A stretch of 64,000 nt of DNA from Salinibacterium sp. NK8237 (GCF_015864955.1 NZ_JADYWE010000001.1:558001-622000); one strand, 5' to 3'; shown: positions 37,122 through 47,151, numbered from the stretch's first letter. Translations and numbers: made by a program. The notes: generated from the letters alone by a model not told the origin.

Positions 37122-37721
37122 GTGTCGACTCTCACTTTGACCCTCGGCCGTCCCACGCTTGCCGACACCGTCTTCTCTCGCAGCCTCGCGACTGACATCA
37201 CTCTCGTTAGTGCTGGCGCCGCACTCACCGCCGTGATGGCTCAGGTTGTCGTGCCGCTCTATCCTGTGCCGATCACCGGTCAGACACTTGCCGTTCTCCT
37301 TGTCGGTGCGTCACTCGGCGCTACCCGCGGCGCGATCTCGATGCTGCTCTACGCGCTTCTCGGCATTGTCGGACTGCCCGTCTTCAGCGAGGCTTCGTCG
37401 GGATTCAGCGTTATTGCTGGCACCACCGGTGGCTACATCATCGGCTTTATCTTCGCTGCCGGCTTCACCGGCTGGCTCGCCCAGCGCGACTGGGACAAGA
37501 AGTTCCTTGGAGCAGCGCTCTCGTTCCTCGGCGGAACCGTCGTGACCTTCGCCTTCGGACTCACCTGGCTCGCCATCGCGACGGGCGGCACGTTCGAGCA
37601 GGTTCTCGCGTGGGGTCTCTACCCCTTCATCATTGGTGGACTTATCAAGGCCGGTATCGCCGCAGCCGTGATCCCCACCACGTGGAAGATTGCCACCAAG
37701 TTCTCGCGCAAGCAGGACTAG
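37122..37721 (+). CDS. bioY: BioY biotin transporter (S component)
   Basis: The product is 199 residues with six membrane helices. It starts at GTG 37122 with AAAGGAG 7 nt upstream. Family motifs are VVVPLYPVPITGQTLAVLLVGASLGATRGAISMLLYALLGIVGLPVF and GTTGGYIIGFI. BioY binds and imports biotin, alone or with an ECF module. No bioM/bioN genes follow, so it relies on a shared ECF module or works alone. Confidence 0.93.
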   Translation: MSTLTLTLGRPTLADTVFSRSLATDITLVSAGAALTAVMAQVVVPLYPVPITGQTLAVLLVGASLGATRGAISMLLYALLGIVGLPVFSEASSGFSVIAGTTGGYIIGFIFAAGFTGWLAQRDWDKKFLGAALSFLGGTVVTFAFGLTWLAIATGGTFEQVLAWGLYPFIIGGLIKAGIAAAVIPTTWKIATKFSRKQD

Positions 37722-37743
37722 CGCACACTGAATTAGCTTCACC

Positions 37744-37784
37744 AACCGGGTCGGTTTTGCTCACGCAAACCGGCCCGGTTTTTT
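37744..37784 (+). terminator. Intrinsic terminator of bioY
   Basis: AACCGGGTCGGTTTTGC pairs with GCAAACCGGCCCGGTT with one wobble and one bulge, and TTTTTT follows. It begins 22 nt after the bioY stop codon. Confidence 0.9.
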
Positions 37785-37869
37785 GCCCAGTTGGACTTAA
37801 TGTACTCAGTTCAACAATAATTGAGTGTCTCGCACCCGAGCAGCCTTCCTCCCTCACAAAAGGATCCCC

Positions 37870-39504
37870 GTGAACGCGCCCCGCATCCTGTTCCTCCCCC
37901 TCTCCATTGTGGCCAGCGCCGCGCTGCTTGCCGGATGCACGGCCACTACCGAACCCGCTGCCGAACCTGTTGATGGTGGCACGCTCGTCTACGCGACCGG
38001 GGATGCTGAGCCCGGCTGCCTCGACCCACACGTCGGCGGAAACTATCCGCAGGGGCTCATCAGCACGCAGTACCTCGAATCGCTCGTCTCGAAGAACAGC
38101 GACGGCGAGATCATCCCGTGGCTCGCAACCGACTGGACCGAAAGCGCAGACGGCCTCACGTGGGACTTCACCCTGCGCGACGACGTGAACTTCACCGACG
38201 GCACACCGTTTGATGCCGACGCCGTGAAAGCAAACATTGAGCACTTGAAAGACCCCGAAACCGCTTCGTCGACGGGCTACCTCGCCGTGGGCAAGATCGA
38301 CGGAATCGAAGCCGTTGCCGCCAACCAGGTGCGCTTCACGCTGTCTGCGCCAGACAGCGCGCTACTCGAATCGTTCTCGCAGCCGTGGGTGAGCATCCAA
38401 TCCCCCACCGCGCTCGAGCGCGACCAGGCTACCAACTGTGAGAGCCCCGTGGGCACCGGCCCCTTCATCGTGACCGATTGGGTCAAGCAGCAGTCGGTCA
38501 CCCTCGAACGCAATCAGGACTACAACTCGGCTCCCGCTGACGCCGAGCACACCGGTGCTGCCCGTCTCGACGCTATTGAGTGGCGCTTCATTCCGGATGC
38601 CGCCACGCGCTACGCTGCCCTGCAGTCGGGCGACGTTGACGTGATCGACAACGCGCAGCCCAACAACATCTCGTCCGCCGCCGACGTGGCCACGATCGAA
38701 GAACTCGATGCGCCGCGCCCCGGCGCCGCCAACCGCATCGAACTGAACTCGGGCAAGGCGCCGTTTGACGACATCCGGGTGCGCGAAGCCTTCATCCGGT
38801 CCGTGGATGTGAACCCCGGCATCGAGAGCCTGTTCTTTGGCACGGCCGAACGTTCGTACTCGGTGCTCTCGAGCGTTGAGCCCGACGGCGTTTCGCTTCC
38901 CGACGTGTTCACCACCGACCCAGAGGCGGCAGCAGCGCTCCTCGACGAGGCAGGCTGGGACACGATCGATTCCGACGGGTACCGCACGAAAGACGGCGAG
39001 CGCCTGAGTCTGACGTTCCCGATCAGCACGAACCAGTCGATCCCCGCTGAGCAGTCACTGTTTGAGCAGATTCAGGCTTCCGCTAAGGACGTCGGCTTTG
39101 AGGTCATCCTGCAGCCCACCGATTTGTCGTCGTGGTACGGCGCTCTGTTCACGAACGAGTACAACCTCGTGAGCGCTCCGTACACGAAGGTCGGTGCTGA
39201 CGTGCTGCGCATCCTGTACCACTCCGACTCGATCATCCCGGCTCCGAGTGGTTACTACGCGAACCTGGCCCAACTGAGCGACCCCGCGCTCGATGAGATT
39301 CTGACAACGGCCAGCGAAGTCTCGGATGCCGCTGAACGCCAGGAACTCTACGCCGAGGCTCAGTCGATCATTGTCGACGGTTTCTATGTTCTGCCCTTGT
39401 ATGACCAGCAGAATCACTACCTCTACAGCACGAGCGTCGAGGGCTTCCGGGCGCTGCCTCCCGTTGCAGCGCCGACGTTCTATGACGCGTGGTTGAACAA
39501 CTAG
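37870..39504 (+). CDS. ABC transporter substrate-binding lipoprotein (family 5)
   Basis: The start is GTG 37870 with AAAAGGA upstream. The product is 544 residues. The signal ends in a lipobox (LLAGCT). The mature part is an SBP_bac_5 (peptide/nickel/opine) protein: DGGTLVYATGDAEPGCLDPH, DGLTWDFTLRDDVNFTDGTPFDADAVKANIEHL, VGTGPFIVTDW, and ARYAALQSGDVDVID-type RYAALQSGDVDVID. The ligand is probably a peptide or similar compound. It heads the SBP-permease-permease-ATPase run. Confidence 0.9.
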   Translation: MNAPRILFLPLSIVASAALLAGCTATTEPAAEPVDGGTLVYATGDAEPGCLDPHVGGNYPQGLISTQYLESLVSKNSDGEIIPWLATDWTESADGLTWDFTLRDDVNFTDGTPFDADAVKANIEHLKDPETASSTGYLAVGKIDGIEAVAANQVRFTLSAPDSALLESFSQPWVSIQSPTALERDQATNCESPVGTGPFIVTDWVKQQSVTLERNQDYNSAPADAEHTGAARLDAIEWRFIPDAATRYAALQSGDVDVIDNAQPNNISSAADVATIEELDAPRPGAANRIELNSGKAPFDDIRVREAFIRSVDVNPGIESLFFGTAERSYSVLSSVEPDGVSLPDVFTTDPEAAAALLDEAGWDTIDSDGYRTKDGERLSLTFPISTNQSIPAEQSLFEQIQASAKDVGFEVILQPTDLSSWYGALFTNEYNLVSAPYTKVGADVLRILYHSDSIIPAPSGYYANLAQLSDPALDEILTTASEVSDAAERQELYAEAQSIIVDGFYVLPLYDQQNHYLYSTSVEGFRALPPVAAPTFYDAWLNN

Positions 39505-40460
39505 CGAGCCGCCCCCGCACGCGGTCGCTGGGGTGGATCGCGCGCCGGGTGGGCGGTGGCGTGTTCGTCTTGTGGGCTGTCGCGACTGTCATTTTCTTTG
39601 CGCTGCGATTGATTCCGGGCGATCCGGTGGATGCAATTCTGGGCGGCCCCGGTTCTCAAGCGTCCGCCGAAGCCCTGGCTCAGATTCGCACCGACTACGG
39701 CCTCGACCAGCCGCTGATCGTTCAGTATTTTCTGGCGATGGGCAAGCTCGCGGTCGCCGACTTCGGCACGTCATACGCGCTCAAGGTGGCGGTGGCTCCT
39801 TATGTACTGACGCAACTCTGGTCGACGCTCGTGCTCACGCTGGCCTCCCTCGTAGTGGCCTGGCTTGGCGCCCTTGCCCTCACGCTGGCTACGAGCGGTC
39901 GCGATCGCGTTGCGCGCGCGTTGGGGTCCGGGCTCGAACTCTTGGCGGCTGCCGTGCCCCATTTTTGGTTGGCATCGCTGCTCATCATTCTGCTGAGCAG
40001 TACGTTGCACTGGCTTCCCCCGATTAGCGTCCCCGGCCCGCTCGGGCTCGTGCTGCCCGTGCTCACCCTTGCGTTTCCCCTCACGGGCTTCCTCGGCCAA
40101 GTGATGCGCGAGTCGTTGGCTAACGCCTACGAACAACCCTTCGTGCTGTCAGCTCGGGCACGCGGCGAAAGCGAATGGGGTGTGCGGCTTCGTCACGTTC
40201 TGCGCCATGCGGCTCTTCCCGGCATTTCCCTCTCCGGTTGGGCCTTCGGCTCGCTGCTGAGCGGCGCTGTGGTCGTCGAGACAATCTTTGCCCGTCCCGG
40301 CCTCGGCCGAACCTTGTTGAGTGCCGTTACGATCCGCGACATTCCCGTCGTCACTGCGGTTGCCCTCGTCTCCGCGCTCACCTTCATCCTTGTCACCATT
40401 GCGACGGATCTCATTGATCGCATAGTCGACCCTCGCGTAACGGAGGTGGCAGCACGATGA
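39489..40460 (+). CDS. ABC permease, DppB type
   Basis: The product is 323 residues. It starts at GTG inside the end of the binding-protein gene (16-nt overlap). The first helix and DppB motif RRVGGGVFVLWAVATVIFFALRLIPGDPVD are typical, as is the EAA loop (ARARGESEWGVRLRHVLRHAALP). Six membrane helices. It pairs with the DppC-type permease. Confidence 0.92.
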   Translation: MVEQLASRPRTRSLGWIARRVGGGVFVLWAVATVIFFALRLIPGDPVDAILGGPGSQASAEALAQIRTDYGLDQPLIVQYFLAMGKLAVADFGTSYALKVAVAPYVLTQLWSTLVLTLASLVVAWLGALALTLATSGRDRVARALGSGLELLAAAVPHFWLASLLIILLSSTLHWLPPISVPGPLGLVLPVLTLAFPLTGFLGQVMRESLANAYEQPFVLSARARGESEWGVRLRHVLRHAALPGISLSGWAFGSLLSGAVVVETIFARPGLGRTLLSAVTIRDIPVVTAVALVSALTFILVTIATDLIDRIVDPRVTEVAAR

Positions 40461-41338
40461 CCGAAATCTTGGCTGGCCGACTCTCGCAGCCTGCGGGACG
40501 CACTCCCGGCATCCGGGGCCCCGGCGGGTGGCTTCGCAACGCGGGCGTCATAATCGCACTGGCCGTGCTGGCGCTTATTCTGACCGCTGCTCTCGCGCCG
40601 CAACTCATTACGACCGCTGACCCGGATGCGGTTGCCCCCGCCGAGGCCTTCCAGTCACCATCGGCTGCCCATTTCTTCGGCACCGACGAATCCGGTCGCG
40701 ACGTCTACACGCGCGTTGTCTTCGGAGCCGGAAACTCCCTGCTCATCGGAATCGCCGCCACCGCGGTCGGGCTGGGGCTTGCCCTCATTCTCGGCTTGCT
40801 GGGCGGTCTCGGCAGCAGACTCGGTGACTTCGTGAGCACCCGCATCGTCGAGGTCATGTTTGCTCTTCCCGGCTTGCTGCTCGCGCTGGTGTTCATCGCG
40901 ATCGCCGGGCCCGGCGTGGTCACCTCGACCGTGGCGGTGGGCCTCTCGACCGCGCCCGGCTATGCGCGCATCATCCGCAGCCAATTGCGCAGCGTGCGCA
41001 ACGCCAGCTACGTGGAGGCCGCAACGGTGCTCGGCCATTCACGAACCCGCATCGTGTGGCAGCACATTCTGCCCGGAGCGCTCTCCCCCATTTTTGTGCT
41101 CGGCACCCTCGGCGTTGGCCAAGCGATTGTCTGGGCATCCTCGCTCGGCTTCCTCGGCCTCGGTGTTGCCCCGCCCGCCGCCGAATGGGGCGCGATGCTC
41201 TCCAGCGGCCGCACCTACATCGACGTCGCCTGGTGGCTCACCGTCTTCCCCGGTCTCGCCATCGTTGCTACCGCCGCATCATTCACGGTGCTCGGTCGCG
41301 CTCTCAACGCCCGCACCCGTCAGGAGGCCCGCGGATGA
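40457..41338 (+). CDS. ABC permease, DppC type
   Basis: The product is 293 residues. The ATG overlaps the previous stop by 4 nt. The DppC signature FGTDESGRDVYTRVVFGAGNSLLIG is present, and the EAA loop is in YVEAATVLGHSRTRIVWQHILPGALSPI. Six membrane helices. It forms the second half of the channel. Confidence 0.93.
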   Translation: MTEILAGRLSQPAGRTPGIRGPGGWLRNAGVIIALAVLALILTAALAPQLITTADPDAVAPAEAFQSPSAAHFFGTDESGRDVYTRVVFGAGNSLLIGIAATAVGLGLALILGLLGGLGSRLGDFVSTRIVEVMFALPGLLLALVFIAIAGPGVVTSTVAVGLSTAPGYARIIRSQLRSVRNASYVEAATVLGHSRTRIVWQHILPGALSPIFVLGTLGVGQAIVWASSLGFLGLGVAPPAAEWGAMLSSGRTYIDVAWWLTVFPGLAIVATAASFTVLGRALNARTRQEARG

Positions 41339-43008
41339 CCGACTCCCCGCTCCTGCGCGTGAGCAACCTCAGCGTGCACTTCGACCGCACCGCCAGCCCG
41401 GCCGTTGATGGCGTGAGCTTCGACGTCGCCGCTGGCGAATGCCTTGCCATTGTCGGAGAGTCGGGATCAGGCAAGAGCGTCACGGCCCGTTCCCTGCTCG
41501 GGCTTGCACCCGCCGGAGCCCACGTGAGCTTCAGCGAGTTGAGTCTGGCGGGAGAAAGCCTTCCGGCACCCGGTGCTCGACGGTGGAGGACGATTCGCGG
41601 AGCATCCATTGGGCTGGTGTTGCAGGATGCGCTCGTGTCGCTCGACCCGCTGCGCCCGGTCGGACGTGAGATCGATGATGTGCTGCGGTTACACACCACC
41701 CTCAGCCAGCGCGAACGTCAGGCTCGTGTGCTTGAGCTGCTGGATGCCGTGGGCATTCCCGATCCTGCGCTGCGAGCCCGGCAACGCTCCGGCGAACTCT
41801 CGGGCGGGCTGCGCCAACGCGCCCTCATCGCTGCCGGAATCGCGGCCGGCCCTGCCCTCATCATCGCCGACGAGCCCACCACAGCTCTCGATGTCACGGT
41901 GCAAGCTCGCGTGCTCGACGTGCTGTCGTCACTGCGCAACAACGGCACCGCCATGATCCTCATCACCCACGATTTGGCCGTTGTCTCGCGCATTGCCGAC
42001 CGCGTTGCCGTAATGAGCGAGGGGCGCATCGTCGAGACCGGTGAAACGAAGGCCTTGCTCCGAGCGCCCACGGCAGCGGCGACCCAACGGCTGTTGGCGG
42101 CGATTCCGGTTGACGTGCCGCGCGGCGTTCCTCTGACGCTGCCATCGCATGCCGAAGCTGTCACATTTCCCGACACTTCCGCGAGCGCCGGGGCTGCTGT
42201 CACGGCGGCTGCTGCCACGGCTACCGCTGCTGGTTCACTGCTACCCGCGCTTGAACTGCGCGGGGTATCTCGCCGCTATCCCACCCCGCACGGGGCGGCA
42301 ATTCAAGCGCTCGATAACGTTTCTCTCACGCTCACTTCCGGCACCACTCTGGGCCTTGTCGGTCAGTCTGGCTCCGGCAAGACCACCATCGCGCGCATCG
42401 CCCTTGGACTGGAGACGGCCGACAGTGGCGAAGTGCTACTCGCGGGCCACGAGTGGGGGTCACTCAGTGCCCGCGAGCGCCGCCCGCTGCGTCCAACGCT
42501 GGGTGCCATCTATCAGGATGCCTTGAGCTCGTTCGATCCTCGCTTGAGCGTCGAACGCATCCTCACCGATGCGTTGAGCGCTGGAGCATCCGCACACCAC
42601 CAGTCGCTGACGACACCAGACGAGTTGCTCGATGCTGTTGGGCTGCCTCGCGCGGTGAAGAACCGTCGCCCGCTGCTCTTGTCGGGAGGTCAGCGTCAGC
42701 GGGTGGCGATCGCCCGCGCGCTCGCGCCGGGGCCGCAGACGATCCTCTGCGATGAGCCGGTGTCGTCACTGGATGTCTCCACTCAGGCCCGCGTGCTGAA
42801 TCTGCTCGACGAGTTGCAGCGCCACCTGCACCTCAGCTATCTCTTCATCTCTCACGATCTCGGCGTGATTCGCCACATGAGTGACCGGGTCGCCGTCATC
42901 AACGAGGGCCGCATTGTGGAGACGGGCCCGACGGATGAGATCTTTATCGCACCACAGCATCCGTATACCCGGTCGTTGATTGCGGCCCTCCCGCGAGTGA
43001 GAGGATGA
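41335..43008 (+). CDS. Fused double ABC ATPase (DppD-DppF type)
   Basis: ATG 41335 has AGGAGG 7 nt upstream and overlaps the previous stop. The product is 557 residues. ATPase 1: Walker A GESGSGKS, signature LSGGLRQR, Walker B LIIADEPTTALD, switch LITHDL. An Ala/Thr-rich linker (about residues 270-300) follows. ATPase 2: GQSGSGKTT, LSGGQRQR, ILCDEPVSSLD, ISHDLGVI. Both sites look active. The fusion replaces separate DppD and DppF subunits. Confidence 0.95.
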   Translation: MTDSPLLRVSNLSVHFDRTASPAVDGVSFDVAAGECLAIVGESGSGKSVTARSLLGLAPAGAHVSFSELSLAGESLPAPGARRWRTIRGASIGLVLQDALVSLDPLRPVGREIDDVLRLHTTLSQRERQARVLELLDAVGIPDPALRARQRSGELSGGLRQRALIAAGIAAGPALIIADEPTTALDVTVQARVLDVLSSLRNNGTAMILITHDLAVVSRIADRVAVMSEGRIVETGETKALLRAPTAAATQRLLAAIPVDVPRGVPLTLPSHAEAVTFPDTSASAGAAVTAAAATATAAGSLLPALELRGVSRRYPTPHGAAIQALDNVSLTLTSGTTLGLVGQSGSGKTTIARIALGLETADSGEVLLAGHEWGSLSARERRPLRPTLGAIYQDALSSFDPRLSVERILTDALSAGASAHHQSLTTPDELLDAVGLPRAVKNRRPLLLSGGQRQRVAIARALAPGPQTILCDEPVSSLDVSTQARVLNLLDELQRHLHLSYLFISHDLGVIRHMSDRVAVINEGRIVETGPTDEIFIAPQHPYTRSLIAALPRVRG

Positions 43009-43012
43009 TGCG

Positions 43013-43627
43013 GTGACACCTCCCCGCACTCCCACCCGTGGTCGCCCGCCCGCAGCATCCCGCGAACTCCTGCAAGAGGCCGCGTTTGAGTTGTTCGTTG
43101 AGAATGGGTATACCGGCACGACTGTTGACCAGATCGCGACCCGCGCGGGCGTCAGCCGCAATACGTTTTTCAACTATTTCGAGGCCAAGGGCGAAGTCTT
43201 TTGGGTGGAGTTGGATGCCGCGACCGAGCGATTGAAGGCGGCGCTGGCTGATCAGCCGACTGACGTCCATGACGCGGCATCCGCCCCACTCGCTATCCGT
43301 CAGGCGATGCTGCGTTCGCTGGCCGAGCTGGAATCGCGCCACGTGCCCTTTGTGCTCACCCAGTACGACCTGATCGGTAGCGCGACGGAACTGCAGGCGT
43401 CAGCGATGAGCCGTTTTGCGACCCAGGCTCGCCTGCTGAGTGGCTTCCTCGAGCGCCACGGGGCGGATTCGGCGACCGCGCGCACGCACGCCTACGCTCT
43501 CATCGCATGTGTCGTCTCGGCTGCCCAAGAGTGGGCCAACGCTGGTCCGCAACGCGGACGACTCGAACCCTTCGTGCACCGTGCGTTCGACACTGCTCTC
43601 GCACCCCTTCCAACGCCCGATCGCTGA
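43013..43627 (+). CDS. TetR-family regulator
   Basis: The product is 204 residues. GTG 43013 follows the ATPase stop by 4 nt, with GAGGATG upstream. The N-terminal HTH is clear (ASRELLQEAAFELFVENGYTGTTVDQIATRAGVSRNTFFNYFEAKGEVFWVEL). The C-terminal ligand domain is divergent. It probably regulates the ABC operon in which it is the last gene. Confidence 0.9.
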   Translation: MTPPRTPTRGRPPAASRELLQEAAFELFVENGYTGTTVDQIATRAGVSRNTFFNYFEAKGEVFWVELDAATERLKAALADQPTDVHDAASAPLAIRQAMLRSLAELESRHVPFVLTQYDLIGSATELQASAMSRFATQARLLSGFLERHGADSATARTHAYALIACVVSAAQEWANAGPQRGRLEPFVHRAFDTALAPLPTPDR

Positions 43628-43728
43628 ACTGCACGGTGGCTGAGACTCTCTCGACAGAGGGCGAAGGTCGGGGTTAGGCTTCAGCCACGCTGGACTGCTT
43701 GCATGATCCCCCATCTTGGAGCTACGCC

Positions 43729-44379
43729 ATGAGTGACGATCAACCGACCAAACGTTTCGATGTTCAGAATGATGACGCGCCCACGGTGCGGTTCGAGCCA
43801 GCGGGAGCAGCCCCACCTCCGGGTGGCGGGGAGCCACCGATCGAACCTCCGACATCTCCGGAGCCCAAGTCACGCAAGCTCCTCATTATCCTGTCGATCA
43901 TTGGTGGGGTGCTGCTGATCGCGGTCGTCATCATGCTGACGTTGCTGTTCTCTCGCGGGGCTGGCGGCGACATCACGCCAGTGCCAACGGAAAGCCCTTC
44001 GGCCACTCCGAGCGAGACTCCCACTCCTAGCGCGTCTGCCTCGGAGGAAGCAGAGCCGAGCGCTGAACCGACGACTGCTCCGCCGCCCGCAACCGCGAGC
44101 CCGTCATTCGTCACATTCAGCGCGCCCACCAGCGCAAATTGCACCGACGCGAATCCGACAAGTCAACTCACCTTCGCCTGGAGCAGCACTGACGCGACCA
44201 TGGCGTGGTTCGGAGTGCGCACCACTAACGCGAAAGAGGAGCCCTATGAAGAGGTTCCCACCACGGCGACCTACACCTTCGATTACCAGTGCAGCAACGA
44301 GACCGAGATTTATACGGTGACGCTCGAGGATGCGGCGGGAAACCTCACCCACAAAACAGTCACGGTGACAAAGAACTAG
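43729..44379 (+). CDS. Single-pass membrane protein with a Pro/Ser/Thr stalk and Ig-like domain
   Basis: The start is ATG 43729 (GGAG 8 nt upstream). The product is 216 residues: a cytoplasmic acidic segment (TKRFDVQNDDAPTVRFEP), one membrane helix (KLLIILSIIGGVLLIAVVIMLTLLF), a stalk of Pro/Ser/Thr/Glu repeats, and a beta-rich domain with two Cys (SANCTD ... FDYQCSN) that could form a disulfide. The Thr-x-Arg-Phe-Asp-type motifs recall phosphothreonine/FHA target segments (inference). Function unknown. Confidence 0.65.
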   Translation: MSDDQPTKRFDVQNDDAPTVRFEPAGAAPPPGGGEPPIEPPTSPEPKSRKLLIILSIIGGVLLIAVVIMLTLLFSRGAGGDITPVPTESPSATPSETPTPSASASEEAEPSAEPTTAPPPATASPSFVTFSAPTSANCTDANPTSQLTFAWSSTDATMAWFGVRTTNAKEEPYEEVPTTATYTFDYQCSNETEIYTVTLEDAAGNLTHKTVTVTKN

Positions 44380-44492
44380 ACGTCCTCGCGCGGCGCGCCT
44401 AATACGACGCTGTCCGTTACGATTGGTACTACACCTCACACTCAGGCACCTCTTCTTTGACTCGGTGCCGCACATATCGAACCGGAGTAATT

Positions 44493-47087
44493 ATGTCGTC
44501 GAGCGTTCCCGAAAAACCTGCCCTAGAAGGCCTCGAAGACAAATGGGCTCCCGTGTGGGAGAACGAAGGCACCTACCGCTTCGATCGCCAGAAGGCGCTC
44601 ACCGAGGGGTCTGACTGCGTATTCTCGGTCGACACTCCCCCGCCGACGGCATCCGGAAGCCTGCACATTGGCCACGTCTTCAGCTACACCCACATGGACT
44701 TGGTTACTCGCTTCCAGCGCATGCGCGGCAAAGAGATCTTCTACCCGATGGGCTGGGATGACAATGGTCTGCCCACCGAGCGTCGGGTTCAGAACTACTA
44801 CGGTGTGCGCTGCGACCCCACTCTCCCCTATGACGAAGGCTTCGAGCCTCCCCAGCAGGGCGGCGAAGGCAAGTCGACGAAGGCTGCCGCGCAATTGCCG
44901 ATTTCTCGTCGCAACTTCGTTCAACTGTGCGAGACGCTGACCGCCGAAGACGAAAAGCAGTTCGAAGACCTCTGGCGCCAGCTTGGTTTGAGCGTTGACT
45001 GGAACCTCACCTACCGCACCATCGGCGACGACGCTCAGCGTGCTGCTCAGCGTGCGTTCTTGCGCAACCTTGACCGCGGCGAGGCCTACCAGGCGTTCGC
45101 TCCGACGCTGTGGGATGTCACGTTCCGCACCGCCGTTGCCCAGGCCGAGCTCGAAGACAAAGAGCAGCCTGCCGCGTACCACCGTCTTGCTTTCCACCAG
45201 GCGGATGGCGACGACATCCACATCGAGACGACGCGCCCTGAGCTTCTGCCGGCGTGTGTTGCGCTCGTGGCTCACCCCGATGACGAGCGCTACAAGCACC
45301 TCTTCGGCACGATGGTCACGACGCCGATTTTCGGTGTTGAGGTTCCGATTCTGGCCCACCACCTTGCGCAGCAAGACAAGGGCTCGGGAATCGCGATGAT
45401 TTGTACGTTCGGTGATGTCACTGACGTTGTCTGGTGGCGCGAGCTTGACCTGCCGAACCGCACCATCATTGGTGCCGACGGTCGCATCATTGCCGAGGCT
45501 CCCGATGTCATCGTGGGCGACGCCGCTCAGGCTGCGTACGGCGAGCTTGCGGGCAAGACGGTCTTCAGCGCGAAGGCTGCCATGGTTGCTCTGCTCAAGG
45601 AGTCGGGCGAAATGATCGGCGATGCCAAGCCGATTCAGCATCAGGTGAAGTTCTTCGAAAAGGGCGACAAGCCTCTCGAGATCATTTCGACGCGCCAGTG
45701 GTACATCACTAACGGCGCCCGCGATGAGAAGCTCCGCAGCCGCCTTCTTGAGGCCGGCAAGCAAATCAACTTCACCCCCGACCACATGCGGGTTCGCTAC
45801 GACAACTGGGTGGGTGGCCTCACCGGCGACTGGCTCATCTCGCGCCAGCGCTTCTTCGGCGTTCCGATTCCCGTCTGGTACGAGCTCAATGCCGAGGGTG
45901 AAAAGGGTGCCCCGATCGTTCCGAGCGAGGCATCGCTGCCGATCGATCCTTCGTCGGATACCGCTCCCGGCTACACGGAAGACCAGCGTGGTGTTCCCGG
46001 TGGTTTCGAGGGCGAACTCGACATCATGGATACCTGGGCCACGTCATCACTGACCCCGCAGATTGCTGGTGGTTGGGAGACCGACCCCGAGCTCTTCAAT
46101 GTGGTCTTCCCCTACTCGCTGCGCAGTCAGGGCCAAGACATCATTCGTACGTGGTTGTTCTCGACCGCGCTGCGTTCGGAACTCGAGCACGGAACAGTGC
46201 CGTGGAAGAACGCCGGCATCTCCGGCTTCATCGTTGACCCCGACCGCAAGAAGATGTCGAAGTCGAAGGGCAACGTTGTTACGCCCAAGGGCATGCTCGA
46301 TGACCACGGTTCGGATGCGGTGCGCTACTGGGCAGCATCCAGTCGCCTCGGTACTGACGCAGCGTTTGACCCGCAGAACCCGAAGCAGATCAAGATCGGT
46401 CGCCGACTCGCGATCAAGGTTTTGAACGCGTCGAAGTTCGTTTATTCGTTCCCGGCGCCCACTGTTGCTGCGGGCTCGACTGCGGTAGTTACCGAAGCGC
46501 TCGACCTCGAAATGCTCGCCGAGCTAGCGTCGGTCGTTGACCAGGCCACCACGGCTCTGGAAAATTTCGATCACGCCAAGGCACTTGAAACCACGGAGAA
46601 GTTCTTCTGGACCTTCTGCGACGACTACCTCGAACTCGTGAAGGAACGTGCCTATGGCGCCGGAACTCCCGAAACGCAAGCAAGCGCCAACCGTGCGTTG
46701 CACACCGCCATCGACGTGTTCTTGCGTCTCTTCGCGCCCTACCTCCCCTTCGCTACCGAAGAGGTCTGGCGCTGGACGCACGACACCTCAGTGCACTCCG
46801 CTTCGTGGCCGACCGCCGACGAGCTCGGTGTCACGGCACAGCCGAGCGGACTGTTCCACGCGGTTAGCCAAGCGCTCATCAGCATCCGTCGCGCTAAGAC
46901 AGACGCGAAGGCTTCGCAGAAGACTGAAGTGACCTCGGCTACCCTCGCGGGCCCAGCCCTGATCGCTGCCGCCATCGACGATTTGAAGGCTGTGGGCCGC
47001 ATCCACGACCTCACGATTGTTGAAGCGGAAGAGATTGAGGTTCGCGACATCGTTTTGGTTGAGGCAGCACCCGAAGCTTCGGCCTAA
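44493..47087 (+). CDS. valS: Valyl-tRNA synthetase, type 2
   Basis: The start is ATG 44493 with CCGGAG upstream. The product is 864 residues. Class I motifs are SGSLHIGHVFSYTHMDL (HIGH) and DRKKMSKSKGNVVTPKGML (KMSKS). The early GWDDNGLPTERRVQNYYGVRCDP and the absence of a C-terminal coiled-coil arm are characteristic of the archaeal-like type 2 ValS found in several actinobacteria. No T-box was seen upstream. Confidence 0.96.
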   Translation: MSSSVPEKPALEGLEDKWAPVWENEGTYRFDRQKALTEGSDCVFSVDTPPPTASGSLHIGHVFSYTHMDLVTRFQRMRGKEIFYPMGWDDNGLPTERRVQNYYGVRCDPTLPYDEGFEPPQQGGEGKSTKAAAQLPISRRNFVQLCETLTAEDEKQFEDLWRQLGLSVDWNLTYRTIGDDAQRAAQRAFLRNLDRGEAYQAFAPTLWDVTFRTAVAQAELEDKEQPAAYHRLAFHQADGDDIHIETTRPELLPACVALVAHPDDERYKHLFGTMVTTPIFGVEVPILAHHLAQQDKGSGIAMICTFGDVTDVVWWRELDLPNRTIIGADGRIIAEAPDVIVGDAAQAAYGELAGKTVFSAKAAMVALLKESGEMIGDAKPIQHQVKFFEKGDKPLEIISTRQWYITNGARDEKLRSRLLEAGKQINFTPDHMRVRYDNWVGGLTGDWLISRQRFFGVPIPVWYELNAEGEKGAPIVPSEASLPIDPSSDTAPGYTEDQRGVPGGFEGELDIMDTWATSSLTPQIAGGWETDPELFNVVFPYSLRSQGQDIIRTWLFSTALRSELEHGTVPWKNAGISGFIVDPDRKKMSKSKGNVVTPKGMLDDHGSDAVRYWAASSRLGTDAAFDPQNPKQIKIGRRLAIKVLNASKFVYSFPAPTVAAGSTAVVTEALDLEMLAELASVVDQATTALENFDHAKALETTEKFFWTFCDDYLELVKERAYGAGTPETQASANRALHTAIDVFLRLFAPYLPFATEEVWRWTHDTSVHSASWPTADELGVTAQPSGLFHAVSQALISIRRAKTDAKASQKTEVTSATLAGPALIAAAIDDLKAVGRIHDLTIVEAEEIEVRDIVLVEAAPEASA

Positions 47088-47098
47088 AGTCCGGCAAA

Positions 47099-47128
47099 GG
47101 GTTCGGCGTCGAGTTCGGCGTCGAACCC
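47099..47128 (+). terminator. Hairpin after valS containing a 12-nt tandem repeat
   Basis: GGGTTCG (47099-47105) pairs with CGAACCC (47122-47128) and is followed by AAAAA. The loop is made of a duplicated GTTCGGCGTCGA. It lies 11 nt after valS and could terminate or attenuate readthrough to the GNAT gene. It has no T-run on the plus strand. Confidence 0.4.
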
Positions 47129-47151
47129 AAAAACCGCGTATTGTTGAGTAA

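Noticed and set aside
43636..43688. 8-bp inverted repeat after the TetR gene as terminator
   Set aside because: The loop is long and no T-run follows, so support is too weak.
44380..44492. T-box upstream of valS
   Set aside because: No GGGTGG-ACCGCG core or specifier stem is present.
44523..45785. 420-residue minus-strand frame opposite valS
   Set aside because: Antisense shadow of valS without recognisable motifs.
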